Source: JAKASV01 sp964595035 (GTDB taxonomy: Bacteria > Babelota > Babeliae > Babelales > Vermiphilaceae). From it: DNA of 41,542 nucleotides. Made by a program: the position numbers and the translations under genes. How positions within the stretch are numbered: the stretch's first letter is position 1; the number at the start of each line of letters is the position of its first letter. Shown here one piece after another: positions 33,663 to 41,542 of this stretch. Under the pieces are notes generated by a model that saw nothing but the letters and a program-made list of their open reading frames with translations, searched no databases and had not been told where the DNA came from. The stretch covers positions 1-41,542 of the forward strand of contig CAZQNW010000004.1 in the NCBI GenBank assembly GCA_964595035.1, in the 5' to 3' direction.

Positions 33663-35117
33663 TTATGCCTTATGTTGTTTAAGTTTCTTTGCTTTTTCGA
33701 TTGCGTCATCAAGTGTACCAACCATGTAGAATGCCTGTTCGGGCAAGTGATCGTATGCTCCATTAATGATCTGTCTAAAATCTTCAATGGCTCGGGCTGC
33801 CGGTACATACTTTCCAGGGATGCCGCTGGCAAATTCTGCGCAAAACATAGGCTGTGTTAAGAATAGTTGAATCTTTTTAGCGCGGTATACAAGAAGCTTA
33901 TCTTCTTCTGAAAGTTCATCCATGCCCAAAATAGCAATGATGTCTTGTAATTCTTTATAGCGTTGCAATATTTCCTGAATATCTCGAGCAACTTGATAAT
34001 GTTTTTGACCTACTATATCAGGAGATAATCCTTTTGAGCTTGACTCAAGAGGGTCGACAGCAGGATAAATACCAAGTTCAACAAGCTTTCGCGAAAGAAC
34101 TGTACTTGCGTCTAAATGCAAGAACGTTGTCGCAGGTGCAGGATCGGTAATATCATCTGCGGGAACATATACGGCTTGAACTGATGTGATGGATCCGTTA
34201 ACCGTACTTGTTATACGCTCTTCAAAGGCACCTAGTTCTGTTGCTAATGTAGGCTGATAACCAACTGCGGATGGCAATCTGCCAAGTAAGGTTGAAACTT
34301 CTGATCCTGCCTGAACAAAGCGGAATATGTTATCAATAAATAAGAGTACATCACGTTTTTGTTCATCACGGAAATATTCTGCCATGGTTAAACCGGTCAG
34401 CCCAACGCGAAGACGGGCTCCGGGCATTTCGCCCATCTGTCCAAAAACAAGAGCAGTTTTTTCAAGTACGCCGGATCGTTGCATTTCAAGCCAAAGTTCA
34501 TTACCTTCGCGGGTTCGTTCTCCGATACCGGTAAAGACTGATACGCCGCCATGTTCGGTCGCAATATTGCGGATAAGTTCTTGAACTAAAATTGTTTTTC
34601 CAACGCCTGCCCCACCAAAAAGACCAATTTTAAATCCCTTGATATAGGGGCACATGACATCAAGAACTTTGATGCCGGTTTCCTGAATTTCACGTGTAAT
34701 TTTTTGTTCAATAAATGAAGGTGATTCACGATAAATGTTCCAACGTTTGTCAGTTTCAACAGGACCTTTTTGGTCAATAGGATCACCCAAAACATTAAAA
34801 GTTCTACCAAGAACTTTTTCGCCTACCGGTACCTTGATAGGGCATCCGGTATCCTTGACGGGTAATCCTCGACGTATACCCTGGATAGTTTCTATAGCGA
34901 TACAACGTACAGCGCCATCGCCCAATTGCTGGGCAACCTCAAGGTTTGAAGTGTACACAGAGCTGCCGTCTTCTATGGTAACGGTCAGTTGATTGAGAAT
35001 ATTCGGTGTAGATTCTCGAGGAAATTGTACATCAACAATGGTGCCGCTTACTTGAAGAACATAGCCGATATTTGATTGCTGCGAGTTGGGGGTATGTTGG
35101 TTTTGTGGATCAGCCAT
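33663..35117 (-). CDS. atpD: ATP synthase F1 beta subunit
   Basis: Catalytic subunit of F-type ATP synthase, on the cytoplasmic side of the inner membrane. 484 aa. P-loop GGAGVGKT (168-175), catalytic Glu in FGQMGEMPGARLRV (family form GQMNEPPGAR, so two neighbours of the Glu differ), LLFIDNIFRFVQAG, VPADDITDPAP, LGIYPAVDPL and the DELSEED loop are all visible. A roughly 15-residue polar N-terminal extension is extra. Only beta and epsilon are encoded here; alpha, gamma, delta and the Fo subunits are not adjacent, so the usual operon is split. AAAGG precedes the start. Confidence 0.97.
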   Translation of the reverse strand: MADPQNQHTPNSQQSNIGYVLQVSGTIVDVQFPRESTPNILNQLTVTIEDGSSVYTSNLEVAQQLGDGAVRCIAIETIQGIRRGLPVKDTGCPIKVPVGEKVLGRTFNVLGDPIDQKGPVETDKRWNIYRESPSFIEQKITREIQETGIKVLDVMCPYIKGFKIGLFGGAGVGKTILVQELIRNIATEHGGVSVFTGIGERTREGNELWLEMQRSGVLEKTALVFGQMGEMPGARLRVGLTGLTMAEYFRDEQKRDVLLFIDNIFRFVQAGSEVSTLLGRLPSAVGYQPTLATELGAFEERITSTVNGSITSVQAVYVPADDITDPAPATTFLHLDASTVLSRKLVELGIYPAVDPLESSSKGLSPDIVGQKHYQVARDIQEILQRYKELQDIIAILGMDELSEEDKLLVYRAKKIQLFLTQPMFCAEFASGIPGKYVPAARAIEDFRQIINGAYDHLPEQAFYMVGTLDDAIEKAKKLKQHKA

Positions 35118-35385
35118 TTTTTGAACCTTTACACAATGGTCTTTCTATGTGAAACCTACTACTATAAAACCTAATGAATTAAGTGCTTCCTGTAAAGAAA
35201 TTACATAATAATTTGTCTTTTAGAAACCAAGCTATACTTTTATCATTCTGAACCGGTAAAATTAAAAGTCAATTGCTCCAGTTGTTTTATGATTGTTTGT
35301 AGAGCCAACTCTTGCAATCTTTGTAAAGAGATATTCAAACTAAATACATGATGAATAATGAAGTCTGCAATAAAGAGGAGATAAT

Positions 35386-36072
35386 ATGGTAAAAATATAC
35401 CCAACATTATTAGCATTTGATGTCCTTAATCCACAAAAAGAAATTGAGCGGCTAGAACCTGTTGCACAAGGGTTTCAGCTTGACATTATGGATAATCACT
35501 TTGTTCCAAATATTACATATGGCGCAGACTTTGTTAATGCAGTTGCCAAAATTACAAAGAGACATCTTTGGGTGCATTTAATGGTTGATAACCCTGTAAG
35601 CTGGCTTGGTAAGTTGTTTGTTCCACCTTATAGCATTATGACATTTCATATAGAGTCAACAGAACATATTACCGAGACTATTAACTATATAAAAGAAAGA
35701 AAGTGGCAGCCAAGTATTGCAGTAAATCCATCAACACCTATAGAAGAAGTATTTCCTTTTTTACCTGTGCTTCATCAGGTAAGTATAATGTCGGTTGAAC
35801 CAGGGTTTCCTCGCCAAGAGTTTCTTAAGGATACTTGGGATAAATTCAGAAAATTAAGAGGTTATCGTCAAACCTCTCAACTTGATTTTCGTATTGCTGT
35901 CGATGGTGGTATAAACTTAAAAAATATCGAAGAACTTGTTAAAGAAGGAGTGGATGATTTGGCAATATCCTCAGCAATTTTTGGCCAAAAAGATCCATTG
36001 CTTGCACTTAAAGAATTAACAGATCGTGTTATTATTGCTCAGCAAGAAATAGATTCAAAGCGAGCTATTTAA
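35386..36072 (+). CDS. Ribulose-phosphate 3-epimerase-family protein
   Basis: TIM-barrel epimerase of the pentose phosphate pathway family, interconverting ribulose-5-phosphate and xylulose-5-phosphate. 228 aa, normal length. Family motifs: QLDIMDNHFVPNITYG, VHLMVDNP, MSVEPGF and IAVDGGIN. Compared with the usual pattern the first metal-ligand His of 'HxDxMDGHFVPN' is Gln32, the phosphate-side 'NPGFGGQ' reads EPGFPRQ, and the N-terminal 'PSILSAD' reads PTLLAFD. The fold is certain, but metal binding or substrate may differ, so the symbol rpe is withheld. AGAGGAG gives a strong ribosome site. Confidence 0.85.
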   Translation: MVKIYPTLLAFDVLNPQKEIERLEPVAQGFQLDIMDNHFVPNITYGADFVNAVAKITKRHLWVHLMVDNPVSWLGKLFVPPYSIMTFHIESTEHITETINYIKERKWQPSIAVNPSTPIEEVFPFLPVLHQVSIMSVEPGFPRQEFLKDTWDKFRKLRGYRQTSQLDFRIAVDGGINLKNIEELVKEGVDDLAISSAIFGQKDPLLALKELTDRVIIAQQEIDSKRAI

Positions 36073-36269
36073 CGCAAGTTCAATCATTGGAAAATTCACA
36101 AGACACATTTATTCAGGGTAAGTTGTGATTTATGCCGATCGAAGGATGTGCGGGTCTATGTATTTAAAGTGATACATGAATACGTCATATTTCGAGACAT
36201 TCTATGAGTATTAGTCCTAACGGAGTCCTTGATGGGTTTCTACTCTATCGTAATTAACGCGAATTCGCA

Positions 36270-37424
36270 TTACATAATGTCATTGCATATCATAGTGCGA
36301 TAGTGCGACATAAGATTGACCATGAACGTTAGATTATGGATAGTTGCTAGGGTAAGGCCTGTTATTTCTTTTGCTTTAAAGAGATGATGCATATATGCCA
36401 TCGAATAATGGCGACATGCTATACATGTGCATTCAGGATCTGCAGGGCCCAAATTGTTTCTGTTTTTGCTGTTGAGAATCTTTACAATACCGTTTTTAGT
36501 AAACAGTTGGCCATGGCGGGCACATCGTGTTGGATGTGAGCTGTCAAATGTATCGATGCCATGCTTAATGCATGGTTCCAATGATGTCAGGTCGCCGATG
36601 CCAAGAAGATGATTAGGTTTATCTTTTGGGATGCGCGGCATGGTGAAGGCTAACAAGTCAAACATTTCTTGGTGATTTTTCCCTAAACTTCCACCTATTG
36701 CAAATCCATCAAAGGGCAAAGATGTTAAATAATCACAGCTTTCTTTGCGCAATGCTTTATTGATGCCACCATGAATAACGGCGTACATAGCCTGTTGTTG
36801 TGGGTTGCTCAGATGGACGTCAAGTGATCGTTTTTCCCAACGATGTGTTCTATGAAGTGATTCTTCAAGCTTGTTTTCATTAATATGGTAGGGTGGTAAT
36901 TCATCAAAAGGGATAATGATATCTGCGCCAAGGTCTTTTTGTGCTTGTACTGAACTTTCCGGAGTCAATAAAATGCGAGCACCATCTCTATATGATCTAA
37001 AAAGAACACCTTCTTCAGTAATTGAAAGTACTCCGTTATCTAATTTTTTAGTTCCCTTGCTTTTAAGCTCATCTTTAACGGTGCCATATGCAAGGCTAAA
37101 AACCTGAAATCCTCCCGAATCAGTGATAATAGGAAAAGGTCTATTGGTAAAGGTATGAAGCCCGCCAGCTCTTTTAACGATCTCGGTCCCTGGTTGAAGC
37201 ATAAGATGATACGTGTTGCAGAACATAAGTTGCAAGCCGATATCATTGACGACGCTATTATCAATAGCTTTTAATGTAGCATTTGTGCCGACCGCGACAA
37301 AGTTTGGTGTATCAATAATCCCGTGTGGTGTATGAATACGTCCAACTCGGGCGGCAGATTTTTTTGATTGGTGTATAAGTTCAAAATAAAAATATGTGTT
37401 CTTGTTGACCATGAGATCGTTCAT
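36270..37424 (-). CDS. tgt: tRNA-guanine transglycosylase
   Basis: Exchanges guanine 34 in GUN-anticodon tRNAs for a queuosine-type base. 384 aa, normal length. Motifs: HTPHGIIDTPNFVAVGTNATLKAI, CNTYHLMLQPGTEI, the catalytic TDSGGFQVFSL and DTFDSSHPTR (nucleophile Asp), and zinc ligands CTCIAC with a downstream His. The substrate pocket differs from preQ1 enzymes: FDECPP reads FDELPP, QGG reads HGG, and GGLAVGE reads GGSLGKN with one residue fewer. Comparable changes at the Cys and Val positions distinguish queuine-using enzymes, so host-derived queuine may be the substrate (inference). Confidence 0.95.
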   Translation of the reverse strand: MNDLMVNKNTYFYFELIHQSKKSAARVGRIHTPHGIIDTPNFVAVGTNATLKAIDNSVVNDIGLQLMFCNTYHLMLQPGTEIVKRAGGLHTFTNRPFPIITDSGGFQVFSLAYGTVKDELKSKGTKKLDNGVLSITEEGVLFRSYRDGARILLTPESSVQAQKDLGADIIIPFDELPPYHINENKLEESLHRTHRWEKRSLDVHLSNPQQQAMYAVIHGGINKALRKESCDYLTSLPFDGFAIGGSLGKNHQEMFDLLAFTMPRIPKDKPNHLLGIGDLTSLEPCIKHGIDTFDSSHPTRCARHGQLFTKNGIVKILNSKNRNNLGPADPECTCIACRHYSMAYMHHLFKAKEITGLTLATIHNLTFMVNLMSHYRTMICNDIM

Positions 37425-37508
37425 TTCCTATTAATATATTTTCAGCTTGAATATGATTTTAGTATGCCAGAAAATAGAGGAGAATCAAGGTCCGGTGTTT
37501 TTATTAAC

Positions 37509-37540
37509 ACTAAATCGATAATTATCCTTGATAATTTAGT
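37509..37540. promoter_or_regulatory. Dyad-symmetric site upstream of the ankyrin gene
   Basis: ACTAAAT (37509-37515) and ATTTAGT (37534-37540) form an inverted repeat that encloses a second one, AATTATC-CTT-GATAATT (37520-37536). It lies between the divergent tgt and ankyrin genes, 25 nt before the ankyrin -35 box. It could be an operator; AT-richness makes chance a real alternative. Confidence 0.3.
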
Positions 37541-37564
37541 CTTATGTTACGAAGAAAATATATT

Positions 37565-37592
37565 TTGACAAAAAATCCTTAAAATTGATACT
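37565..37592 (+). promoter_or_regulatory. Candidate promoter of the ankyrin gene
   Basis: Consensus TTGACA (37565-37570), 16 nt, GATACT (37587-37592), ending 19 nt before the reconstructed ATG at 37612. The stretch before the -35 is very A/T-rich. Confidence 0.45.
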
Positions 37593-37611
37593 GATACAGC
37601 AATGTTTTAAA

Positions 37612-38608
37612 ATGTATCTGTTTGAAGGTCAAAATTGAAGGTCAAAAGAAGAGTTTTATCATAAAAAAAAGTATTTTGTTATACGCTATCATCATTAATT
37701 TGGCGGGAACCCAATGTATGTCTATGGCTGGCGGCATAAGGTCTTTATTCTCAAGATATACACCTACGGGGTCTACGGTACTACAGACTGTTAAAAAAGC
37801 TTCAATTGCTCTTGCGAACAAAACATGTAACCACAAAACTCTAACCGCTTTATCTCTAGTTTCTGCAGCAATTGTGACTCCTCAGGCGCGCAGGGCTGTG
37901 TCAGGGGGTATTAACTCGGCATTAAATACCGGTTTTTTCATTACTGCCGGAATAGGTCCTAGGTCTATTGTAGAAATATTCCTTAAAGCTGGTGTTAATG
38001 TTAATCAACAGCATAATCGTGGTTGGACAGCCTTGCATAACGCTGTCGTAGTGGGTAATCGAGCAGTTGTTGAGCTGCTTTTAGTACATAAGGCTAATCC
38101 TAATATTACGAACAATGATGGTATTACAGCTTTGCAGGCGGCTGTTTTAGGGGGTCATAAGGCTGTTGTTGAATTACTTTTGTCTTATGGAGTTAATCCT
38201 AATATTGTAGATGAAAATGGCATTACAGCTTTGCAGACCGCTATTTTATGGGGGCATCAAGCTGTTGTTGAATAGCTTTTGTCTCATGGAGCTGATCCTA
38301 ATATTGCAAATAAGGCTGGCCAGACAGCTTTGCACCAGGCTGTTGTGCGAGGTGATCAGGAAATTGTTAAATTGCTTTTAAACACTTCAGGTATCAATAT
38401 TAATCAACAAGACGCCTCCCATGGAATGACAGCTTTGCATTTGGCGGTTCTATTTGGCCATCAAGAAATTATTCAATTGCTTTTAGCGCATGGTGCTAAT
38501 ATGGCAGTAAAAACTACAGAGGGCAAAACAGCGGTAGAGTTGGCATCTACCAAAAAGATGAGGAAATATGTGCGCAGTGTTATCCTTAAAAGGGTTCATT
38601 CGCACTGA
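37612..38608 (+). pseudogene. Exported ankyrin-repeat gene, disrupted twice
   Basis: One ankyrin gene is interrupted by an in-frame TAG at 38273-38275. The reading continues in the same frame on both sides, in the middle of a repeat (AVVE-stop-LLSHGADPN), where sister repeats have Leu (TTA or CTG). About six ankyrin units are visible, for example GWTALHNAVVVGNRAVVELLL and GMTALHLAVLFGHQEIIQLLL, after a signal-like segment (KSILLYAIIINLAG). A second lesion lies at the start: the 13-mer at 37622-37634 is repeated exactly at 37635-37647. Removing one copy puts ATG 37612 in frame with the gene; as it stands only a TTG at 37622 could start it. Exported ankyrin proteins commonly target host proteins. 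It is most likely a decaying effector gene, unless TAG is read through. Confidence 0.75.
37622..37647 (+). repeat. 13-bp exact tandem duplication
   Basis: TTGAAGGTCAAAA appears twice without a gap. Since 13 is not a multiple of 3, it shifts the frame at the start of the ankyrin gene and brings a TGA (37636-37638) into the ATG 37612 frame. Confidence 0.9.
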
Positions 38609-38957
38609 TGACCTGTAGGGCGTCTTGAGCCTTGTGCTCAAACGAAAAGTACGCGATCTTTTATTAACGTTATCATGTTGCTCAGGAGATAGTGAATTGT
38701 GAAGGACAGGTTCCTATGGCAACCTACCCTGATGTATGGTATGACCTGATTGATGTGCAGGCGCAACAATAGACTCCGAGGCCCTGTTTTGACCTATTTT
38801 TACAATACGATTGCGACTAAACTTTATAAGAAGGTTCTGCTGTAAGCCATACAGCAAAGATATATTGTTTTGTTGCATAATGAGCGTTCGCAAGAACGAA
38901 TTTATAATACCCAAGCTCGGGACGCCCAGTACTACCATCGAAACTTATATCCCTCAA

Positions 38958-39032
38958 CGACTACAAAAGTTTGCTCATTTCTATAATTTCGTACGTTCTC
39001 ATGAAGGTATAGACCTTTTGACGCCGAGATAG
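38958..39032 (+). pseudogene. Remnant of an integrase-core (rve/DDE) transposase C-terminus
   Basis: The last 24 codons before a TAG read RLQKFAHFYNFVRSHEGI then DLLTPR. This matches the typical end of IS481/IS3-type integrase cores, whose pattern is 'l..f...YN..RPHqglgg.TP'. The upstream sequence is broken in all frames, so only this tail is recognisable. The match is short, hence moderate confidence. Confidence 0.5.
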
Positions 39033-39094
39033 TTTTATGAGGTAATGAGTTATAAGGGGTCTCAGTCTCATATGTTATGAACCAAGACAAGGTT

Positions 39095-39123
39095 TTGATG
39101 CCGACAAAATTTTATGTTATAGT
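39095..39123 (+). promoter_or_regulatory. Candidate promoter of the exported AAA+ gene
   Basis: TTGATG (39095-39100), 17 nt, TATAGT (39118-39123), about 80 nt upstream of the start at 39204. Confidence 0.45.
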
Positions 39124-39203
39124 AATCAATATTGAGAAATATAGTTAATCTTTCTTTAAAAAGCTTTTCAGTTTAATTTTTAATGGTGGTAAAGGGATTT
39201 GCT

Positions 39204-41471
39204 ATGAAAAGGTCATCTCTGGTATTTGTTTTTTGTATAGGGTTGCTTGGATATGTCAGTAATGTACCTGCATCTCAGGGGGCGGCACCTGCTAAGGCTT
39301 CAGCGCTTATTGCTCAAACTGCCAAAGTCGGGCTAGGACAACATCTAGTTACCTATTTAGGCAAGCTTGTTCAAAGTACCTCGTCATTTATAAGCAAACA
39401 GCCTACAGTTGTTAAATTGGGTGCTGCGGCATTGGCGGCTTCCGGATTAGGGAAATTATTAGCTCGTGGGGTTCATTGGTATCGAACGGGTGAACTGGGA
39501 ATATCCGGTGAAGTAGAACTTTCAGATACATTTCAAGATGCTCTTAGCGAATGGATTGATTTGTACGAAACTTATCATAGTAAAATAGAGCAAACAAAAA
39601 AAACAATACGATTTATGGTGCCGGCATTGTTAGGATGGAATAAATTTAGGACTTTAAGAGCTAATCGTGTAGTGCAGTCACGAGCGGCGGAGGATGCGGT
39701 AGTAACAGCAGCTGGATATTTTGGACTCCTTGCCGGATTCGGTGATTTTGTTGTAGAAAAATGCGCACAGCTTGTATCTTCAATCCCCTCCCCTTCTTTT
39801 TTGCGAACTTCATTACAAGCTGCTCGGTTGAATGCAACAAGAGCATTAAATAATGTAAAACATCTTATGCGTACCGAAGGTATTACGCAAGATGATATTA
39901 GAAAGTACGAAGAAGAGAAGCATCTGCGTCTTTCACCTGAACTTAAAGCACAATTATATGATTATGCACAAAATTCTTCATCAAAGTCAAAAGATACACC
40001 TAAAGAGGTTGTTAGGTGGGCGGGGGATGTTCCGGAAGATATAGAAGCTTTAATTGATCGGATAAACCACCCTGAAAGATATGGTAATCAAATTCCACGT
40101 GGTGTATTAATGCTAGGAGATCCTGGCCTTGGCAAAACCCATGCTGCTGACTATATTGCTCAAGAGACTGGTTGCCCATTTGATAGTATCAAAGCGGCAG
40201 ACCTTATGAGCAAATCTCCATATATAGGACATTTTGCTCAGTCGGTTGCTTCTTTGTATCGCAAGAGTGCAGAAAAAGCTAAAAAAGCCGGTAGACCTGC
40301 AATTATATTTATTGATGAAGCAGATATTATTTTGGCTGCACGCCAACAAAGTGCCGACCGTAGTGGCTATGGATATGACGGCGTTACAAAAGAAATAGAA
40401 ACTACTCTTTTCCCTCTTATGGATGGTGGAAGTGGGCAGACTGTAAAGAATGTTATTACGATCTTTGCAACGAACATGCCTCAAGAGTCGTTGGATGCGG
40501 CTTTTACTACAAGAACGGGACGAATTACCGATATTATCCGTATGGAATATCCTGATGTAGATACTTGTCTGGCCATGTTGCAAGATGCAGTCAAAAAATA
40601 TGGAAATTGTACAGTTGCTTTAGAACATGATGCTACCTTACAAGAATTCGCACGATTGGCATCGGAAAGCAGGTTTACTCCAGATCATTTGTACGGGGTC
40701 ATAAAGGCATGTGTTAATACAGCTGTAGCGCGTGCAGGCAAGGATGCAGAACGAACGTTTTTAGCCAATAATCCTCAGCTAGATAAAAAAGATGCAGGAG
40801 TAAGAAAACTGATTCGAGAGGAAAGAGGAAAAGCGCAGCAGAATGCTGTTGTTACACTCGACATACTTCAAGAAGAATTTAATAAAATTAAAATGCGCTT
40901 AGATATGCAAAAGCAGGGTGGGGTAATGCCTCAAGCTATTCCACAGCATCCTATACATAGGATGCCTGAGGTTGCTCCTTCGCGGCGAGCAGCAGCTCAA
41001 CCTGCTCTTGTGGCAAGGAGACGAGAAGAACAACAGCATAGAGATAGAATAAGCATGGCAATAGCTCAACTAAAAGAAAGAATCGGCTGGCTGGAAACTT
41101 GTTTGACTGAGATTCCGAAACGGATTCAAGAACAGGCAAGTGTAGCTGCTGGACAACTACAACGTGCCCGTAGTAGTTCATTATCGCTGGCTGCTGGATT
41201 AAGACCTGGTTCCTTAGCTGTGTGTGCAGTTCGTCAAGAGCTACAACCTGAAGGTTCAAGTGTAGGCAGCCGTGCACGAAGAGGCTCCATCACAGGACTA
41301 GTAGAAGTTGGAGCGTTGTCAGATATTGCTGATCTTGATTCAGCAAAAACGTCGGTGCGTAGAATGAGTGAACAACTTGCGCAATTACCAAGGCTGCAAG
41401 ATCTTACTGCTGCTCAGGCTCCAAGTGAGACAGTAGCCGTTACTCCGGTTGCAATGACGGCGATGTCATAG
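39204..41471 (+). CDS. Exported AAA+ ATPase with C-terminal coiled-coil
   Basis: A 755-aa AAA+ ATPase. An ATG at 39183 is in frame, but AAAGGGA fits 39204, which starts a clear signal peptide (RSSLVFVFCIGLLGYVSNVPASQ). After an Ala-rich, helical region (30 to about 270) comes a complete AAA module: Walker A GDPGLGKT (305-312), Walker B IIFIDEAD (367-374), sensor 1 FATN (421-424) and an arginine-finger segment FTTRTGR. It resembles FtsH/proteasomal-ATPase AAA domains, but no protease motif (HEXXH) follows. The C-terminus (about 560-755) is Gln/Arg/Ala-rich with coiled-coil character. An intact ATPase behind a signal peptide is unexpected since the periplasm lacks ATP. It may be secreted into host cytosol, or the N-terminal helix may be an uncleaved anchor with the domain in the cytoplasm. 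Confidence 0.8.
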   Translation: MKRSSLVFVFCIGLLGYVSNVPASQGAAPAKASALIAQTAKVGLGQHLVTYLGKLVQSTSSFISKQPTVVKLGAAALAASGLGKLLARGVHWYRTGELGISGEVELSDTFQDALSEWIDLYETYHSKIEQTKKTIRFMVPALLGWNKFRTLRANRVVQSRAAEDAVVTAAGYFGLLAGFGDFVVEKCAQLVSSIPSPSFLRTSLQAARLNATRALNNVKHLMRTEGITQDDIRKYEEEKHLRLSPELKAQLYDYAQNSSSKSKDTPKEVVRWAGDVPEDIEALIDRINHPERYGNQIPRGVLMLGDPGLGKTHAADYIAQETGCPFDSIKAADLMSKSPYIGHFAQSVASLYRKSAEKAKKAGRPAIIFIDEADIILAARQQSADRSGYGYDGVTKEIETTLFPLMDGGSGQTVKNVITIFATNMPQESLDAAFTTRTGRITDIIRMEYPDVDTCLAMLQDAVKKYGNCTVALEHDATLQEFARLASESRFTPDHLYGVIKACVNTAVARAGKDAERTFLANNPQLDKKDAGVRKLIREERGKAQQNAVVTLDILQEEFNKIKMRLDMQKQGGVMPQAIPQHPIHRMPEVAPSRRAAAQPALVARRREEQQHRDRISMAIAQLKERIGWLETCLTEIPKRIQEQASVAAGQLQRARSSSLSLAAGLRPGSLAVCAVRQELQPEGSSVGSRARRGSITGLVEVGALSDIADLDSAKTSVRRMSEQLAQLPRLQDLTAAQAPSETVAVTPVAMTAMS

Positions 41472-41542
41472 ACAGATATAGTTCTTGATATCAGGAGTTA
41501 CGCAATCTAACATAAGTTCTCTCCAGCAGATGAAATATGATG

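Larger units (their letters stand above)
38609..39203. other. Intergenic region with decayed mobile-element sequence
   Basis: About 600 nt between the ankyrin gene and the AAA+ gene. No intact gene is visible; all six frames are broken. It includes an integrase-like remnant (38958-39032), a small GNRA-type hairpin CGTTC-GCAA-GAACG (38884-38897), and the promoter of the AAA+ gene near its right end. Confidence 0.6.

Noticed and set aside
38714..38938. Minus-strand ORF of 74 codons in the intergenic region
   Set aside because: No signal, domain or ribosome site; the plus strand of the same region carries the integrase remnant.
1..41542. CRISPR array, prophage or rRNA operon
   Set aside because: No regularly spaced repeats, phage structural genes or rRNA sequence were seen in the window.

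Overview
The window is AT-rich, gene-dense bacterial DNA from a Gram-negative-type (diderm) cell. The evidence is two outer-membrane secretins with inner-membrane type II secretion/type IV pilus partners, a lipoprotein with a clear lipobox, a predicted outer-membrane barrel ending in Phe, periplasmic foldases and MreB. Several genes point to a host-associated lifestyle: an ankyrin-repeat gene, a WD40 protein and AAA-family proteins that carry signal peptides, and a tRNA-guanine transglycosylase with a changed substrate pocket. My best guess is a member of Candidatus Dependentiae (TM6) or a similar intracellular bacterium. This is inferred from gene content and no marker phylogeny was run.

Layout. 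Positions 1-259 hold a possible gene end and a terminator-like hairpin. Positions 260-10115 (+) carry a MoxR AAA+ ATPase and then a tight operon: GspC-like PDZ protein, secretin, GspL/PilM-like protein, GspM/PilO-like protein and a second secretin. Positions 10182-12607 (-) carry two tandem DJ-1/PfpI proteins (one exported, one cytoplasmic) and enolase. Positions 12822-14839 (+) carry two SurA/PrsA-type foldases separated by a strong intrinsic terminator. Positions 14926-20628 (+) carry a secreted M14 carboxypeptidase and three tandem secreted beta-propeller paralogues. Positions 20648-23922 (-) carry a nicotinamidase-like hydrolase, an SbcD-type nuclease and a GlmU homologue lacking most of its acetyltransferase domain. 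Positions 24104-29952 (+) carry an exported WD40 protein, tRNA-Ser(CGA), a barrel-like protein, mreB, ksgA and a small membrane protein. Positions 29954-35117 (-) carry a small exported protein, an exported degenerate AAA-like protein, HerA, a short ATP synthase epsilon and ATP synthase beta. After that come an Rpe-like epimerase (+), tgt (-), a doubly damaged ankyrin gene, an IS/integrase remnant and a large exported AAA+ ATPase.

How the genes fit together. The secretion operon could export the many signal-peptide proteins nearby (carboxypeptidase, propellers, WD40 and AAA proteins), and the foldases would handle them in the periplasm. That link is inference. The least expected items are the exported AAA-type proteins, the triplicated propeller locus, the queuine-type Tgt pocket, the isolated atpD-atpC pair with a minimal epsilon, and the ankyrin gene in which a 13-bp tandem duplication and an in-frame TAG can both be reconstructed.
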